Source: Actinomycetota bacterium
Lineage (GTDB): Bacteria; Armatimonadota; SYMT01
Assembly (NCBI GenBank): GCA_005798285.1
Contig: SYKE01000247.1
Location: 1-47,024, forward strand
Length of the DNA stretch: 47,024 nucleotides
Direction: 5' to 3'
Shown here: in pieces, positions 7,044 to 16,314 of the stretch
Layout: every line of letters starts with the position of its first letter
How positions within the stretch are numbered: the first letter of the stretch is position 1
The notes under the pieces: generated by a model
What the model saw: only the letters and a program-made list of their open reading frames with translations
What the model was told of the DNA's origin: nothing
Databases searched by the model: none
Position numbers and translations under genes: made by a program

Positions 7044-9344
7044 GTGAAACGTCGAGGCGGATTTAGAGGCGGTTGGTTCGGGACGGCCCTCCTGACGGTG
7101 GCGGTGGTCCGCGTGTGCGCCGGGGCGGACGGCCTGGCTCCCTGGCGTCCGCCGGGCGCCACCGATCGGGATGCGTGGGCGTTTCAGCCCGTCCGGCGGG
7201 TGACGCCGCCCCCGGTGGCCGGCGTCGAGAACCCCATCGACCGCTTCGTGGTGGCCGAGTGGCGGCGGCGGGGCATCCGGGGAGCGCCGGATGCGGATCG
7301 GGGCACGCTGATCCGGCGGGCCACCTTCGACCTGCATGGCCTGCCGCCGACGGTGGACGAGGTTGAGCGCTTCCTCGCGGACCGACGCGCCACGCCCGCA
7401 GCCCTGGAGTCGGTGATCGATCGGCTGCTCGCCTCGCCGCGGTACGGGGAGCGAATGGCGCGGCGCTGGCTCGATGTCGTGAGGTATGCCGATACCGCCG
7501 GTGGATCGAATGACTTTGAACGACCGAATGCCTGGCGGTATCGCGATTACGTGGTTCGGGCCTTCAATGAGGATCGAGCCTACGATCGCTTCGTGACCGA
7601 GCAGCTTGCCGGGGACGAGGCCCGGCCCGGCGATCCGGAGGGGCTGGTGGCCACTGGGTTCCTTCGCATGGGACCCTGGGAGCACACCGCGATGTCGGTC
7701 GAGGCCGTCACCCGGCAGCAGTGGCTGGATGATGTGACCGCTTCGGTCGGGAATACCTTCCTCGGGCTGACCGTCGGCTGCGCCCGGTGTCACGATCACA
7801 AGTTCGATCCCATCTCCACCCAGGATTACTACCGGCTTCAGGCGGTGTTCGCGTCGACGCGCTTCGCGGAGAAGCCGGCTGCCTGGCTTCCGGGCGAGAA
7901 TCGCGCCCACTTCGAGCGGGATCGGCGGGACCTGACGGAGAAGCTGGCGTTCCTCGACCGCCAGTCGGCGCTTCAGCGGGAGAAGATCCGGCGGGCGGCG
8001 GCTCTCCGCCATGATATGACCGATCCGGCCGCGCTGCCGCTCGCGCTGTTTCAGACGGCGCAGCGGGAACAGTTCGGCCTCGACTCGTCAGACCTGGAAC
8101 GTCAGCGCATCTATGGGAAGTGGCGGCAGCTCTACCAGGCGATGCTCCCGCGCACCGACCCGGTGGCATTGACGGTGGAGACCGCCGCAGCCCCGGATCC
8201 GCCGACTCACGTCCTCATCGGCGGGCGCCTCGATGCACGGGGACCTCGAGTTGAGCCGGGGTTCCCCACGGCTCTGGTGGCTTCCATGGGCGCGGCAGGC
8301 GCCGCGGATGCTTCGACCGGCCGGCTGGCGTTGGCCCGTTGGATGACGGCGCCCGGCAACCCGGTTACGGCGCGAGTGATGGTGAATCGCGTCTGGCAGT
8401 GGCACTTCGGGCGGGGCCTCGTGGATGCCGCGAACAATCTGGGAAAGATGGGGGGCGCCCCGAGCCATCCGGACCTGCTGGATTGGCTGGCACAGCGCTT
8501 CGTCGCGGGCGGGTGGAAGCTCAAGGCGCTGCACCGCCTGATCCTCACCAGCGAGGCGTACCGCCGGGCATCCGTCGGTGGGGATCCGAAGCGCGATCCG
8601 GAGGCTCGCTTCCTCTCACGGTTTCGAGTGCGCCGCCTGGAGGCCGAAGAGCTCCGCGATGGGCTACTCGCGGTGAGCGGTCGGCTCAGCCTCGAGGGCG
8701 GCGGCCCCGGCGCCTTGCCGGAGCTGAACGAGCAGCTCGCAGCTCAACCTCGGCAGGTGATGGGGACGATCGCACCCTCATGGGAGCCCTCTCCAACCCC
8801 CGCGGAGCGCAACCGGCGCACCCTGTACACTTATCAACAACGCAGCATGCTCGATCCCTTTGTGGAAGCCTTCAACGGCGCTCCGGCGAACGAGTCGTGC
8901 GAGCGCCGGCTCGAGTCGACCGTTGCGCCGCAGGTATTCCAGCTCTTCAACAGCCGGTTCTCCCGACGGAGCGCCGCTGCACTCGCCCAGTCGCTGGTCC
9001 GGTCAGGTGAAGCCGATCCCACGGCGCTCGTTCGGGCCGCCTTTCGACGGGTGCTGCAGCGCTCGCCGTCCAGGCCGGAGCTGGTCGGCGCACTGTCCCT
9101 GCTCGTTCGTTCAACGACCGATGAAACCGGCGACACCCTCCCGGGCGCACCCGCGGCGGCGCGTTCGCGGATCCGGCGGGCGGTAGTGGAGCAGACGGGG
9201 GAGACCGTGGAGATCGAGGAGCCCCTCTCCGGGCGGGGATATCAAACTGAAGGCGAGGGTGTTCCGCCGACCTCCTTGGAGCGCGGGCTGGCAGCAGTCT
9301 GTCTGGCGCTGATGAACACGAACGAAATGGTCTACGTGTACTGA
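7044..9344 (+). CDS. DUF1549/DUF1553 (PSCyt2/PSD1) exported protein without a cytochrome domain
   Basis: A 766-residue protein starting at GTG 7044 with a signal-peptide-like N-terminus (basic residues, then TALLTVAVVRVCAGA). The DUF1549 domain (about 65-275) shows DRFVVAEWRRRGI, LYGLPPTV-like LHGLPPTVDEVERFL, and TVGCARCHDHKFDPIS with a CxxCH at 246-250. DUF1553 (about 425-700) shows LARWMTAPGNPVTARVMVNR and WQWHFGRGLVDAANNLG. Many family members begin with a planctomycete cytochrome c domain (PSCyt1); this one does not. The stop overlaps the next gene's start by one base (TGATG), and DUF1549/1553 genes are commonly paired with DUF1501 genes in this way. The biochemical role is unknown. Whether the CxxCH here binds haem is not established. 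Confidence 0.9.
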   Translation: MKRRGGFRGGWFGTALLTVAVVRVCAGADGLAPWRPPGATDRDAWAFQPVRRVTPPPVAGVENPIDRFVVAEWRRRGIRGAPDADRGTLIRRATFDLHGLPPTVDEVERFLADRRATPAALESVIDRLLASPRYGERMARRWLDVVRYADTAGGSNDFERPNAWRYRDYVVRAFNEDRAYDRFVTEQLAGDEARPGDPEGLVATGFLRMGPWEHTAMSVEAVTRQQWLDDVTASVGNTFLGLTVGCARCHDHKFDPISTQDYYRLQAVFASTRFAEKPAAWLPGENRAHFERDRRDLTEKLAFLDRQSALQREKIRRAAALRHDMTDPAALPLALFQTAQREQFGLDSSDLERQRIYGKWRQLYQAMLPRTDPVALTVETAAAPDPPTHVLIGGRLDARGPRVEPGFPTALVASMGAAGAADASTGRLALARWMTAPGNPVTARVMVNRVWQWHFGRGLVDAANNLGKMGGAPSHPDLLDWLAQRFVAGGWKLKALHRLILTSEAYRRASVGGDPKRDPEARFLSRFRVRRLEAEELRDGLLAVSGRLSLEGGGPGALPELNEQLAAQPRQVMGTIAPSWEPSPTPAERNRRTLYTYQQRSMLDPFVEAFNGAPANESCERRLESTVAPQVFQLFNSRFSRRSAAALAQSLVRSGEADPTALVRAAFRRVLQRSPSRPELVGALSLLVRSTTDETGDTLPGAPAAARSRIRRAVVEQTGETVEIEEPLSGRGYQTEGEGVPPTSLERGLAAVCLALMNTNEMVYVY

Positions 9345-10774
9345 TGCAGAACGCCGGTCGGCAAGGGATTTGCGGAAGTCGGCTGCGGCTCACCCGACGG
9401 GAGTGGCTGAGGGACACCGCGTGCGGCCTGGGGTGCGCCGCGCTGTTGTCACTCCTTGAGGACGAAGCCGGCGCTCAGGTCGCGATGCAGAAGCCGCACG
9501 TCGCCCCGCGCGCCCGCGCGTGCATCTTCCTGCTGATGGAGGGGGGGCCGAGTCATCTCGACACCTTCGACCCCAAGCCGAGACTCGATTCCCTTCACAT
9601 GACCGAGTTCGTCCGGGAGAAGAACCCTTTCAACTCCGCGATGGAGTCCGGTAAGCGGTACTACGTCCGGAGTCCCTTCGCGTTTCGTCGCCACGGGAGC
9701 GCGGGCGTCGAGGTCTGCGAGCACTTCCCCCACCTTGCCGGCGTGGTCGACGATCTCTGCTTCTACCGGGGCGCGGTGGCCGAAAGCGTCAATCACCCCA
9801 CGGCGCTCTACCACCTGAACACCGGCAATCAGTTCGGGGTCGATCCCGCGCTCGGAGCCTGGTGCAGCTACGGGTTGGGCGCGCTGAACCGCGATCTGCC
9901 GACCTTTGTCGTGCTGCCGGATGAGGCGTACCCACAGGGCGGTCCCGCGAACTGGTCCAGCGGCTTCCTGCCCGCGCAGCACCAGGGCACACCCTTCCGC
10001 TCAGCCGGCCCGCCCCTGCTCGATCTGGAGCCGCCGGCGGGCAGTACGCGCGCCGGGGACCGGAAGACTCTCGACTACCTGCAGGCTCTGAACCGAGAAC
10101 ACCGCTCCCGGCATCCGGAGCATGCCGAGTTGGATGCTCGGTTGGAGTCCTATGAGCTTGCCTTCCGAATGCAGGCACGAGTGCCTGGGCTGGTCGACCT
10201 GGAGCGAGAACCTGCCGCCATGCGCGGGCTATACGGTCTGGACGACGACACAACTCGCTCCTTCGGACGTCGATGCCTTCTGGCGCGGCGATTGGTGGAG
10301 TCCGGGGTGCGCTTTGTGCAGATCTACTCGACGGGCTGGGATTCCCACGACGACATCGCCCGGGCTCACGCCAACCGGATGCGGGCGGTGGATCGACCCA
10401 TCGCCGCGCTCCTGCGCGACCTGAAGCAGCGCGGGCTCCTCGACTCCACGCTGGTCGTGTGGGGCGGGGAGTTCGGGCGTTCGCCCGACAACGGCGTGCG
10501 CCGGGAGAGCAAGGTGTGGGGTCGCGACCACAACCCGAAGGCGATGTCCTTCTGGATGGCGGGCGGCGGCGTTCGCGCCGGCGCGGTGGTCGGCGCAACC
10601 GACGAGACCGGCGCCCGGGCGGTGGAGGTCGTACACCCGCTCAAGGACGTGCACGTCACGCTGCTCCACCTGCTCGGGCTCGACGACAATCGCCTCCGCT
10701 ACTTTCACGGCGGCCGCTTCAAGCAGCTCAGTCAGACCGGCGGGACGGTCATCCGCGAGCTGCTCGCCGGATAA
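9344..10774 (+). CDS. DUF1501 exported sulfatase-fold protein
   Basis: 476 residues. The N-terminus carries an RREWLR element followed by a hydrophobic stretch (about 20-45), consistent with a Tat-type signal as is common for DUF1501 proteins. Diagnostic segments are FLLMEGGPSHLDTFDPKP (near 62), the VRFVQIYSTGWDSHDD region (near 325), LVVWGGEFGRSPDN (near 372) and RDHNPKAMSFWMAGGGVRAG (near 392), which mark the alkaline-phosphatase/sulfatase-like fold of the family. It starts within the stop of the DUF1549/1553 gene, so the two are translated together. The function is unassigned; DUF1501/1549/1553 pairs are very frequent in planctomycetes and relatives. It ends 16 bp from the convergent amidohydrolase. 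Confidence 0.9.
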   Translation: MQNAGRQGICGSRLRLTRREWLRDTACGLGCAALLSLLEDEAGAQVAMQKPHVAPRARACIFLLMEGGPSHLDTFDPKPRLDSLHMTEFVREKNPFNSAMESGKRYYVRSPFAFRRHGSAGVEVCEHFPHLAGVVDDLCFYRGAVAESVNHPTALYHLNTGNQFGVDPALGAWCSYGLGALNRDLPTFVVLPDEAYPQGGPANWSSGFLPAQHQGTPFRSAGPPLLDLEPPAGSTRAGDRKTLDYLQALNREHRSRHPEHAELDARLESYELAFRMQARVPGLVDLEREPAAMRGLYGLDDDTTRSFGRRCLLARRLVESGVRFVQIYSTGWDSHDDIARAHANRMRAVDRPIAALLRDLKQRGLLDSTLVVWGGEFGRSPDNGVRRESKVWGRDHNPKAMSFWMAGGGVRAGAVVGATDETGARAVEVVHPLKDVHVTLLHLLGLDDNRLRYFHGGRFKQLSQTGGTVIRELLAG

Positions 10775-10790
10775 CCGTCCCGCCGCCGTG

Positions 10791-12407
10791 TCAGCGCGCG
10801 CCGGCGCCTCTGAGAGCCACTCCCGGCAGGGCGCCCGTGTGCAGCCCGTCCCGTAGCACGGCCGTACCGTTCACCCACACGCCTCGGATGCCGGTGGAGA
10901 GCTGGTGGGAGTCTGTGAACGTGGCGCGATCCGACACCGTATCGGGATCGAACAGCACGAGGTCGGCAGCCAGCCCCGGACGGATGACGCCGCGGTCGCT
11001 CAGGCCGAGTCGGTCCGCCACGGCAGAGGTCATAATCCGGATCCCTTCCTCCAGAGACAGCACTCGTTCTTCTCGCACGTACTTTCCGAGCACGCGCGTA
11101 TACGTCCCGTAGGTTCGCGGATGTACCGGGTTGGTCTGACCCTCCGGGCTGATGCCCGCAGCGTCGGTGCTGATTTTGATCCAGGGCTGTTGAAGTTGCA
11201 GCCGCAGGTTGGCCTCGGTCATCGTGAAGAAGACGGTGCCGATCCGCTGCTTCTCCACACATAGAAGATCGAGCGCGGCATCGGCCCAGTGCTGGCCCCG
11301 CTCTTCGGCGATCTGCACCAGGTTCTTGCCGATGTAGCCCTGGTTTTCCGTCAGTCGGAAGCCCAATGGAACCACATAGTCGCGGCTCGGGCTCCTCTGG
11401 GAAGAGAGGGCCTCGACGGTGAGCATCTCCTCGCGCACCCGCGCCCGGAACGTGGGTTCCCGCAGGTTGTCGTAGAGGTCGCCGCCCTCCGCCGCCCAGT
11501 CCGGCAGCAGCACCGTGAGACCGGTTCCGCTGGCGACGTAAGGGTACATGTCCGCGGTCACGTCCACTCCGGCCGCGCGGGCACGGTCGATGCGGGCGAT
11601 CGCCTTGGGCATCTTGTCCCAGTTCGGCCTCCCGGTCACCTTGAGGTGGTAAACCTCCACCGGGACATCGGCCTCTTCGCCGAGGCGGATCGTGTCCTCC
11701 AGGCTCTCCAGGAACCGATCTCCCTCCGAGCGGATGTGGGTGATGTAAACACCGCCATGCTGCCCCACCACTCGAGCGACTTCGGTCAGTTCCGAGTCGG
11801 GAGAGAACGAGTTGGGCGGGTAGATGAGCGCGGTCGCGAGCCCGAACGCGCCGTCCTCCATCGCTTCGGCGGTCACCCGGCACATCAACTGGAGCTCGTC
11901 GGGCGTCGGATCGCCCCGATCCCACCCGCAGGCGTACTCCCGCAGCGTGCCTCCTCCGAGGAACGAGCCGAAGTTCACCGCCACGCGGCGGCGCTCCAGA
12001 TGTTCGATCCAGTCCGAGAACCTGGTCCAGCGCGAGGCGGCTTCCTCATCCTCGGCGGAGAGCGTTGCCCAACCGAACGGCTCCTTCCGCCGGCCGCCGA
12101 ACGGCGCGGGCGTCCAGAGTTCGCCCATGATCTCGGTGGTCACGCCCTGAGTCACCTTCGAGACCGAGCGGCCGTCGGCCATGAATGCGCTGATCGAGTG
12201 GCTCTGGATGTCGATGAAGCCGGGCGCCAGGACCATGCCGTGGCCGTTCACCACCTCGCGGGCGTTGCGGGCTGGAATAGCGTCGGGAGGGGCGATTTCG
12301 GCGATGCGATGCCCGGAAACGGCCACATCGCCGCGCCGCCAGGGGTTGCCGGTTCCGTCGACGATCCGGGCGCCGGTGATGAGCAGATCAAAGGTACGAG
12401 AGTCCAT
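10791..12407 (-). CDS. N-acyl-D-amino-acid deacylase/D-aminoacylase-type amidohydrolase
   Basis: 538 residues of the amidohydrolase superfamily. The N-terminal composite beta domain reads DLLITGARIVDGTGNPWRRGDVAVSG, then APGFIDIQSHSISAF, where the usual HxH-like metal motif is written as Q-S-H in this subgroup. Two conserved His segments follow, VYITHIRSEGD and PVEVYHLKVTG, and a late PGLAADLVLFDPDTVSDRATF, typical of D-aminoacylases and dihydroorotase-like hydrolases. Such enzymes hydrolyse N-acyl-D-amino acids, but metal ligands and substrate should not be assumed here. I chose ATG 12407 (MDSRTFDLL) because the motif begins at once and an AGTGAGG lies just upstream; an in-frame start at 12467 adds 20 unlikely residues. 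There is no signal peptide. Confidence 0.88.
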   Translation of the reverse strand: MDSRTFDLLITGARIVDGTGNPWRRGDVAVSGHRIAEIAPPDAIPARNAREVVNGHGMVLAPGFIDIQSHSISAFMADGRSVSKVTQGVTTEIMGELWTPAPFGGRRKEPFGWATLSAEDEEAASRWTRFSDWIEHLERRRVAVNFGSFLGGGTLREYACGWDRGDPTPDELQLMCRVTAEAMEDGAFGLATALIYPPNSFSPDSELTEVARVVGQHGGVYITHIRSEGDRFLESLEDTIRLGEEADVPVEVYHLKVTGRPNWDKMPKAIARIDRARAAGVDVTADMYPYVASGTGLTVLLPDWAAEGGDLYDNLREPTFRARVREEMLTVEALSSQRSPSRDYVVPLGFRLTENQGYIGKNLVQIAEERGQHWADAALDLLCVEKQRIGTVFFTMTEANLRLQLQQPWIKISTDAAGISPEGQTNPVHPRTYGTYTRVLGKYVREERVLSLEEGIRIMTSAVADRLGLSDRGVIRPGLAADLVLFDPDTVSDRATFTDSHQLSTGIRGVWVNGTAVLRDGLHTGALPGVALRGAGAR

Positions 12408-12512
12408 AAGCCTCACTGCCGATAACCGGCGAATCGTGCGGGCGCCCTCAGATCGACGCCTCGCCATAGCTTATCGCCGCGGAGTCGCGGTGCGAAGCCG
12501 CTGCGGAGTCAC

Positions 12513-12543
12513 AAAAAAGGCACGAACCGGGATCCGGCGTACC
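12513..12543 (-). terminator. Rho-independent terminator after the membrane protein gene
   Basis: On the minus strand, GGTACG-CCGG pairs with CCGG-TT-CGTGCC across an ATC loop (one G-U pair and a two-base bulge), followed by six T. It ends the 12599-14200 transcript before the amidohydrolase gene. Just inside it lies a further inverted repeat, cctccagcgggg (12542-12553) with ccccgctggagg (12573-12584), that could form an alternative hairpin. Confidence 0.7.
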
Positions 12544-12598
12544 TCCAGCGGGGGCCGGCGGCGGTGGAGCATCCCCGCTGGAGGGGGGTTCAGAGAGG

Positions 12599-14200
12599 CT
12601 ATTGCGACCTGGACTTTGTCCGTGTTCCCGCTCGGGCTCGGGGAGGCGGCCGTCGCGGATAGAGGTTGCCGAATACCTGATCGCCGCGCCCGGACAGGTT
12701 TCCTCCCAGGGGTGAACCGCCGTCGTCCTTCCCATCCGGCCCGACGCTGTAAAGTACGTATCGTCTGGGTCCGAGGCGACGGTACGTAAGATTCCCGGGC
12801 GAGTTGGGATCCCGCAGCGTCTCCGGGGGGATGCCTGTAAGTCCGCTCAGCTCGGCCGGAAGGCTCCCCGTCTCCAACTCGAAACGACGCAGCGCCGCAG
12901 CCAGTGCAATCACACGCAGGTTAGCATCGTGCCATCGGGTCATACGGCGCAGCTCAAACGGCGTGGCGATGGCCAGGTACTCGCATGGGGAGTCAACCGG
13001 GGCACCGTTTCTTCGCGCCGATGCTGGGCTTGAAGTGCGTTCCAGTTCCCAGTCCCGGCAGAAGCGCTGGTAGTCGGCCGCAATAGGGTAGAAGAGCGTT
13101 CCGAGCGGATCATCCAGCGCATCGCCGGGTCTCGTCCCCCCACCCCGCTCGAAGCGGAGTCGTTCCCGCAAGGCCCACGGTTCAACCCGAAGCGTCTGCT
13201 CCAGGGCATCGGGGATCCGGCTGGCGGCGGCCAGCTTGAGTTCCAGGGCTCGGGCTTGCTCCCGGGAGGTCAGCAGCGGTATCTCCGTCTCCAGGACCTG
13301 AGCGCCCAACGCCCCCGCGGTCACTCCGGCACGGTAGTCGGGCACAGCAATGGCAACCTCCCGTATCCGGCGACCCAGTAGAATCGCGGTGAGCTCTCCC
13401 TCCAGAGACGGTCCTGTGGCGGAGTCTTGAAGCAGCTTCTGTGCCACACCGAAGATGGAGTTTGTGCGGCCGAAGTTCACCTGATGCACCGAAGCGCCTG
13501 CCGATCCCAACGGTTGCTCCAGGAACGAGGCGATGCGGCTTCGCAGCGCACGGGCTCGTGGACTTTCCGGGACTGGCCTTCCCCTCCGGGACCTCAGAGA
13601 TCGCGTGATCTCGTCGTGTTCACGGAGCAGCTCGGAGAACGCAGTCCAGTTCGTCGACGGTGGACCCGTAATGCCGTGCGGCGCCGGGTCCGGCAGGGGG
13701 CGCAGGCACCAACCCATCAGAGCCAAGACCAGGGCAAAGGGAGTGGCGCGCCCCGCACCCACGGCAAGGCAGGGACGGAAACGCTGCAGCAAGCGCTCCC
13801 ACGAGAGCCACAGAACCAGCACCGCAATCGCTCCGATCGCGAACCCGACCTGCCACTTCCGCGATGCGACGATCTGGAAACCGTAGTGGTACTGAAAGAT
13901 CGGCGCCGCCAGACCGATGCCGACGGTGCCGACAAAGAACGTGAGCCCCCACGCATTTGCGCTTCCCACCCGGCTGAAGCGGTCTGCCACGGCCGCAGCG
14001 AGGCCCAGGATGCCGCCGTAGAGGAATCCGACCCATCCGAACCTGGTGTCTTGCGATCCCACAAAAGCCGCTGCCGTCTCCAACGCCGAGACACCGGCAG
14101 CGCCACACAGGACCGCGAGGCCCGCGTTCCGGCGGATCCACGTTTGGCGCGGACGCACGGCAGGGAGATCGGTATGGGGGAAGTCGTGGTCGGCGTTCAC
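12599..14200 (-). CDS. Unknown five-helix membrane protein with a secretin/pilin-like C-terminal motif
   Basis: 533 residues, not recognised as a named family. The first third has about five hydrophobic segments (near 24-48, 55-75, 82-107, 115-138 and 150-168). A hydrophilic middle follows. The C-terminal part (about 430-500) reads like the short domain found at the end of many planctomycete-type membrane proteins and type II secretion G-like proteins: ALAAALRRFELETGSLPAEL, then LRDPNSPGNL, then YVLYSVGPDGKDDGG. That motif is recognised as a pattern only; no function is implied. The tail after 510 is Pro/Arg rich. The gene stands alone on the minus strand, with a divergent operon beginning 336 bp away and a terminator behind it. 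Confidence 0.75.
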   Translation of the reverse strand: MNADHDFPHTDLPAVRPRQTWIRRNAGLAVLCGAAGVSALETAAAFVGSQDTRFGWVGFLYGGILGLAAAVADRFSRVGSANAWGLTFFVGTVGIGLAAPIFQYHYGFQIVASRKWQVGFAIGAIAVLVLWLSWERLLQRFRPCLAVGAGRATPFALVLALMGWCLRPLPDPAPHGITGPPSTNWTAFSELLREHDEITRSLRSRRGRPVPESPRARALRSRIASFLEQPLGSAGASVHQVNFGRTNSIFGVAQKLLQDSATGPSLEGELTAILLGRRIREVAIAVPDYRAGVTAGALGAQVLETEIPLLTSREQARALELKLAAASRIPDALEQTLRVEPWALRERLRFERGGGTRPGDALDDPLGTLFYPIAADYQRFCRDWELERTSSPASARRNGAPVDSPCEYLAIATPFELRRMTRWHDANLRVIALAAALRRFELETGSLPAELSGLTGIPPETLRDPNSPGNLTYRRLGPRRYVLYSVGPDGKDDGGSPLGGNLSGRGDQVFGNLYPRRPPPRARAGTRTKSRSQ

Positions 14201-14536
14201 GCAGTGGAGTTCTCAGGCCAAGCCCGAATTCTCCTTTGGGCCCTGCGAACAGTGGGTCGAGCCTGCAACTTCGGGTTAGGACCTTCCGATCTAAATACAT
14301 CGAGTAAAATTCCACCAAATTCTGCCTTCGAGAGGCCACGGCGGGTAGGCGTGTGGACTCTCGGTCGTTGAATTCGATGCGCTACCCGGCGGTGATGTCG
14401 TATTCTGGAGGGCAGGCTGCTTCCCGAGGGGCGGCCGCGGCAGGATGGATGGCGGTTCGCCGTCAAGTTATGAAGACGGCTCAGGGCGGGGTCGCGCGGG
14501 CGGTGCCCCCGGTTGCGCCGACGGATCGGGGCAAAG
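14201..14536. other. Divergent intergenic region (336 bp)
   Basis: Separates the minus-strand membrane protein from the plus-strand TPR/UnbV operon, so promoters for both should lie here. An A/T-rich island at about 14291-14330 (ctaaatacatcgagtaaaat) stands out from the GC-rich background and is the likeliest promoter area. I do not see a clean -35/-10 pair for either direction. Confidence 0.45.
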
Positions 14537-15010
14537 ATGCAAAAGAAGAGTTCTCCAATCGCGTTGACCATCCTCACGATCATCTTAGTGATCGGTGTGA
14601 TCGTGGGCGCCGCGTTTCAAGAGCAGATCGGGTTCTACATCCGCTTGAAGGGATGGGACCCCGAGGCGCCGACGCGTACGGTGGTCGGTCTACTGGACGC
14701 CATGAAGAAGGGTGACCAGGCCGGAACCATGAAGTTCGTCGGCTCCTCGGAACTGAAACCCCTGGAAAAGGACGGCAAGTTCGTCGGTTTGCAACTGCAG
14801 TCGATCGCCGGAACAATTCACTTTGTTGGGAGCAGTCTGGCGCCGGCAGATGGCGCCAAGCCTTCAGCAACGGAATACAGCTACATCGGCGAAGGTTCGG
14901 CAACGGTAAAGGTGGCCGACTCCGCTGGGAAGCAGGTTCCCTACCGGCTGAAGATGCGGGACGGCGAGTGGAAGGTGGTCGAGATCCTGGGCGGAGATGC
15001 CGCCCCGTGA
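14537..15010 (+). CDS. Small membrane-anchored protein of unknown function, first gene of the TPR/UnbV operon
   Basis: 157 residues from ATG 14537, preceded by gggg at a suitable distance; an in-frame GTG at 14513 is less likely. Residues 8-28 form a hydrophobic anchor (IALTILTIILVIGVIVGAAF). The remainder is a soluble domain with alternating strands (TRTVVGLLDAMKKGDQAGTM, VPYRLKMRDGEWKVVEIL), which resembles the small NTF2-like or DUF4878-type fold. I see this as a shape only, not a proven match. It overlaps the next gene by four bases (GTGA), so it belongs to the operon. Its localisation is probably the inner membrane with the domain outside the cytoplasm. Confidence 0.75.
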   Translation: MQKKSSPIALTILTIILVIGVIVGAAFQEQIGFYIRLKGWDPEAPTRTVVGLLDAMKKGDQAGTMKFVGSSELKPLEKDGKFVGLQLQSIAGTIHFVGSSLAPADGAKPSATEYSYIGEGSATVKVADSAGKQVPYRLKMRDGEWKVVEILGGDAAP

Positions 15011-16314
15011 GTCGAAGTCGTCGGGCCGCCTCTCCCGGCTCGGTTCGTTCCGGTCCGGCTCCCAAGCGCTGGCTCTGGTGGATGTTTGCGGCAGCGCTGG
15101 CTGCCGGGGCTGCGTTTTACGCGCCTCAGATTAGTCACGCCGTCCATCGGGACCGCCTGAAGCAGATGAGCGAGGAGCGGCTCAGGGTCGAGGTGTCGGC
15201 GCGGCCGGCGGATGTCGACGCCCGCTACCAGTTCGCACTGGCGCTCGGCCGCTCGGGGCAGCACCTCGACGCGATCCGCGAGCTCCTGACGGTGCTTCAG
15301 CGCGATCCGCTCCGGCCCGAGGCGCTGAACGATTTGGGGGCCCTCTATCTGCTGGAGGGGCGCTACTACGAGTCGTTGGTGAGCCTTCGGCAGGCGCTGG
15401 CGGCTCGGCCGAACTATGCCCTGGCCTATGCCAATCTGGGCCGGCTGCATGTCGCCACGAAGATGCCGTTCACCGCGGCGCGCGAGCTTCAGCGCGCGGT
15501 CGAGCTCGACCCGAACAACATCGACTCGCTCATTGATCTGGGAGAGGCCTATCAGCGGACCTTGAATTACAGTCAGGCGCGCCAGACCTATGAGCGGGTG
15601 TTGAAGTTGCGGCCCAACTCCCAGCGTGCTCGGATCGGGCTGGGAAAAACCCTCTTCAGCCTTGCGGACTACGCGGGCGCTGAGTCGACGCTGCGCCAGG
15701 TCCTCGCCGCCAATCCGAGTGATGCCTCGGCGCTCTCCAGTCTCGGTCGCCTCAAGCTGGAGACCGCCACCACTGATGAGCAGCTCCAGGCCGCCCGGGA
15801 TCTGCTGCGGCAGGCCGTGCGCAGCGATGCCGCTGATCCGGAGGGCTGGTACGATCTCGGTCGGGTGGCCGTGAAGCAGCGGAAACCCGCTCAGGCGGTG
15901 GAGTTCTTCCGGCGCGCAACCCAGCTTTCGCCGGATCATCCCGGCGCACACTACCAGCTCGGTATGTCGCTCCAGCTTGCGGGCAAAGAGGCCGAGGGCC
16001 GTCGAGTGCTCGCCGAGTTCCGTATGACCTCCCTCCGCTCTCGCGAGCAGGGTCAGCTTGAGGAGCAGCTCTACCAGAACCCCAAAGACTGGGACGCGAT
16101 GGCGCGCCTCGCGGAGATCGATCTCGAGACCGGGCAGCTCCCCATCGCGGCGCTTCGCTGTCAGCAGCTCGGCCAGGGCGCCCCCACCCATCCCAAGCTT
16201 CCGGGTCTCATCGCGCAACTCGCGCGAAAGAACGCCGCTGCCGCCACTTCGCGCCCCTCAGCTTCGGGCTCACCCGGATCCACCAACCCCCTTTCGGCGC
16301 CACCTTCACCGTGA
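15007..16314 (+). CDS. Membrane-anchored TPR protein
   Basis: 435 residues from GTG 15007, overlapping the preceding stop (GTGA). A GTG at 14968 is in frame but lies inside the upstream gene. After a basic start there is a hydrophobic anchor, WLWWMFAAALAAGAAFYAP (about 20-40). From residue 60 tandem TPR repeats follow: DARYQFALALGRSGQHLDAI, ALNDLGALYLLEGRYYESL, ALAYANLGRLHVATKMPFTA, DSLIDLGEAYQRTLNYSQAR, and several more to about residue 390. The final 30 residues are Ser/Pro rich. TPR arrays scaffold protein complexes. Paired here with a VCBS/UnbV lipoprotein, as the later TPR gene of the same operon is, it likely helps assemble an envelope complex. Ligand unknown. Confidence 0.85.
   Translation: MSRSRRAASPGSVRSGPAPKRWLWWMFAAALAAGAAFYAPQISHAVHRDRLKQMSEERLRVEVSARPADVDARYQFALALGRSGQHLDAIRELLTVLQRDPLRPEALNDLGALYLLEGRYYESLVSLRQALAARPNYALAYANLGRLHVATKMPFTAARELQRAVELDPNNIDSLIDLGEAYQRTLNYSQARQTYERVLKLRPNSQRARIGLGKTLFSLADYAGAESTLRQVLAANPSDASALSSLGRLKLETATTDEQLQAARDLLRQAVRSDAADPEGWYDLGRVAVKQRKPAQAVEFFRRATQLSPDHPGAHYQLGMSLQLAGKEAEGRRVLAEFRMTSLRSREQGQLEEQLYQNPKDWDAMARLAEIDLETGQLPIAALRCQQLGQGAPTHPKLPGLIAQLARKNAAAATSRPSASGSPGSTNPLSAPPSP

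Noticed and set aside
11289-12425. Plus-strand frame of 378 codons opposite the D-aminoacylase-like gene
   Set aside because: Antisense shadow; the amidohydrolase motifs on the minus strand are clear.
13427-14371. Plus-strand frame of 314 codons opposite the membrane protein gene
   Set aside because: Arg/Ser/His-rich shadow; the minus-strand frame has helices and a recognisable C-terminal pattern.
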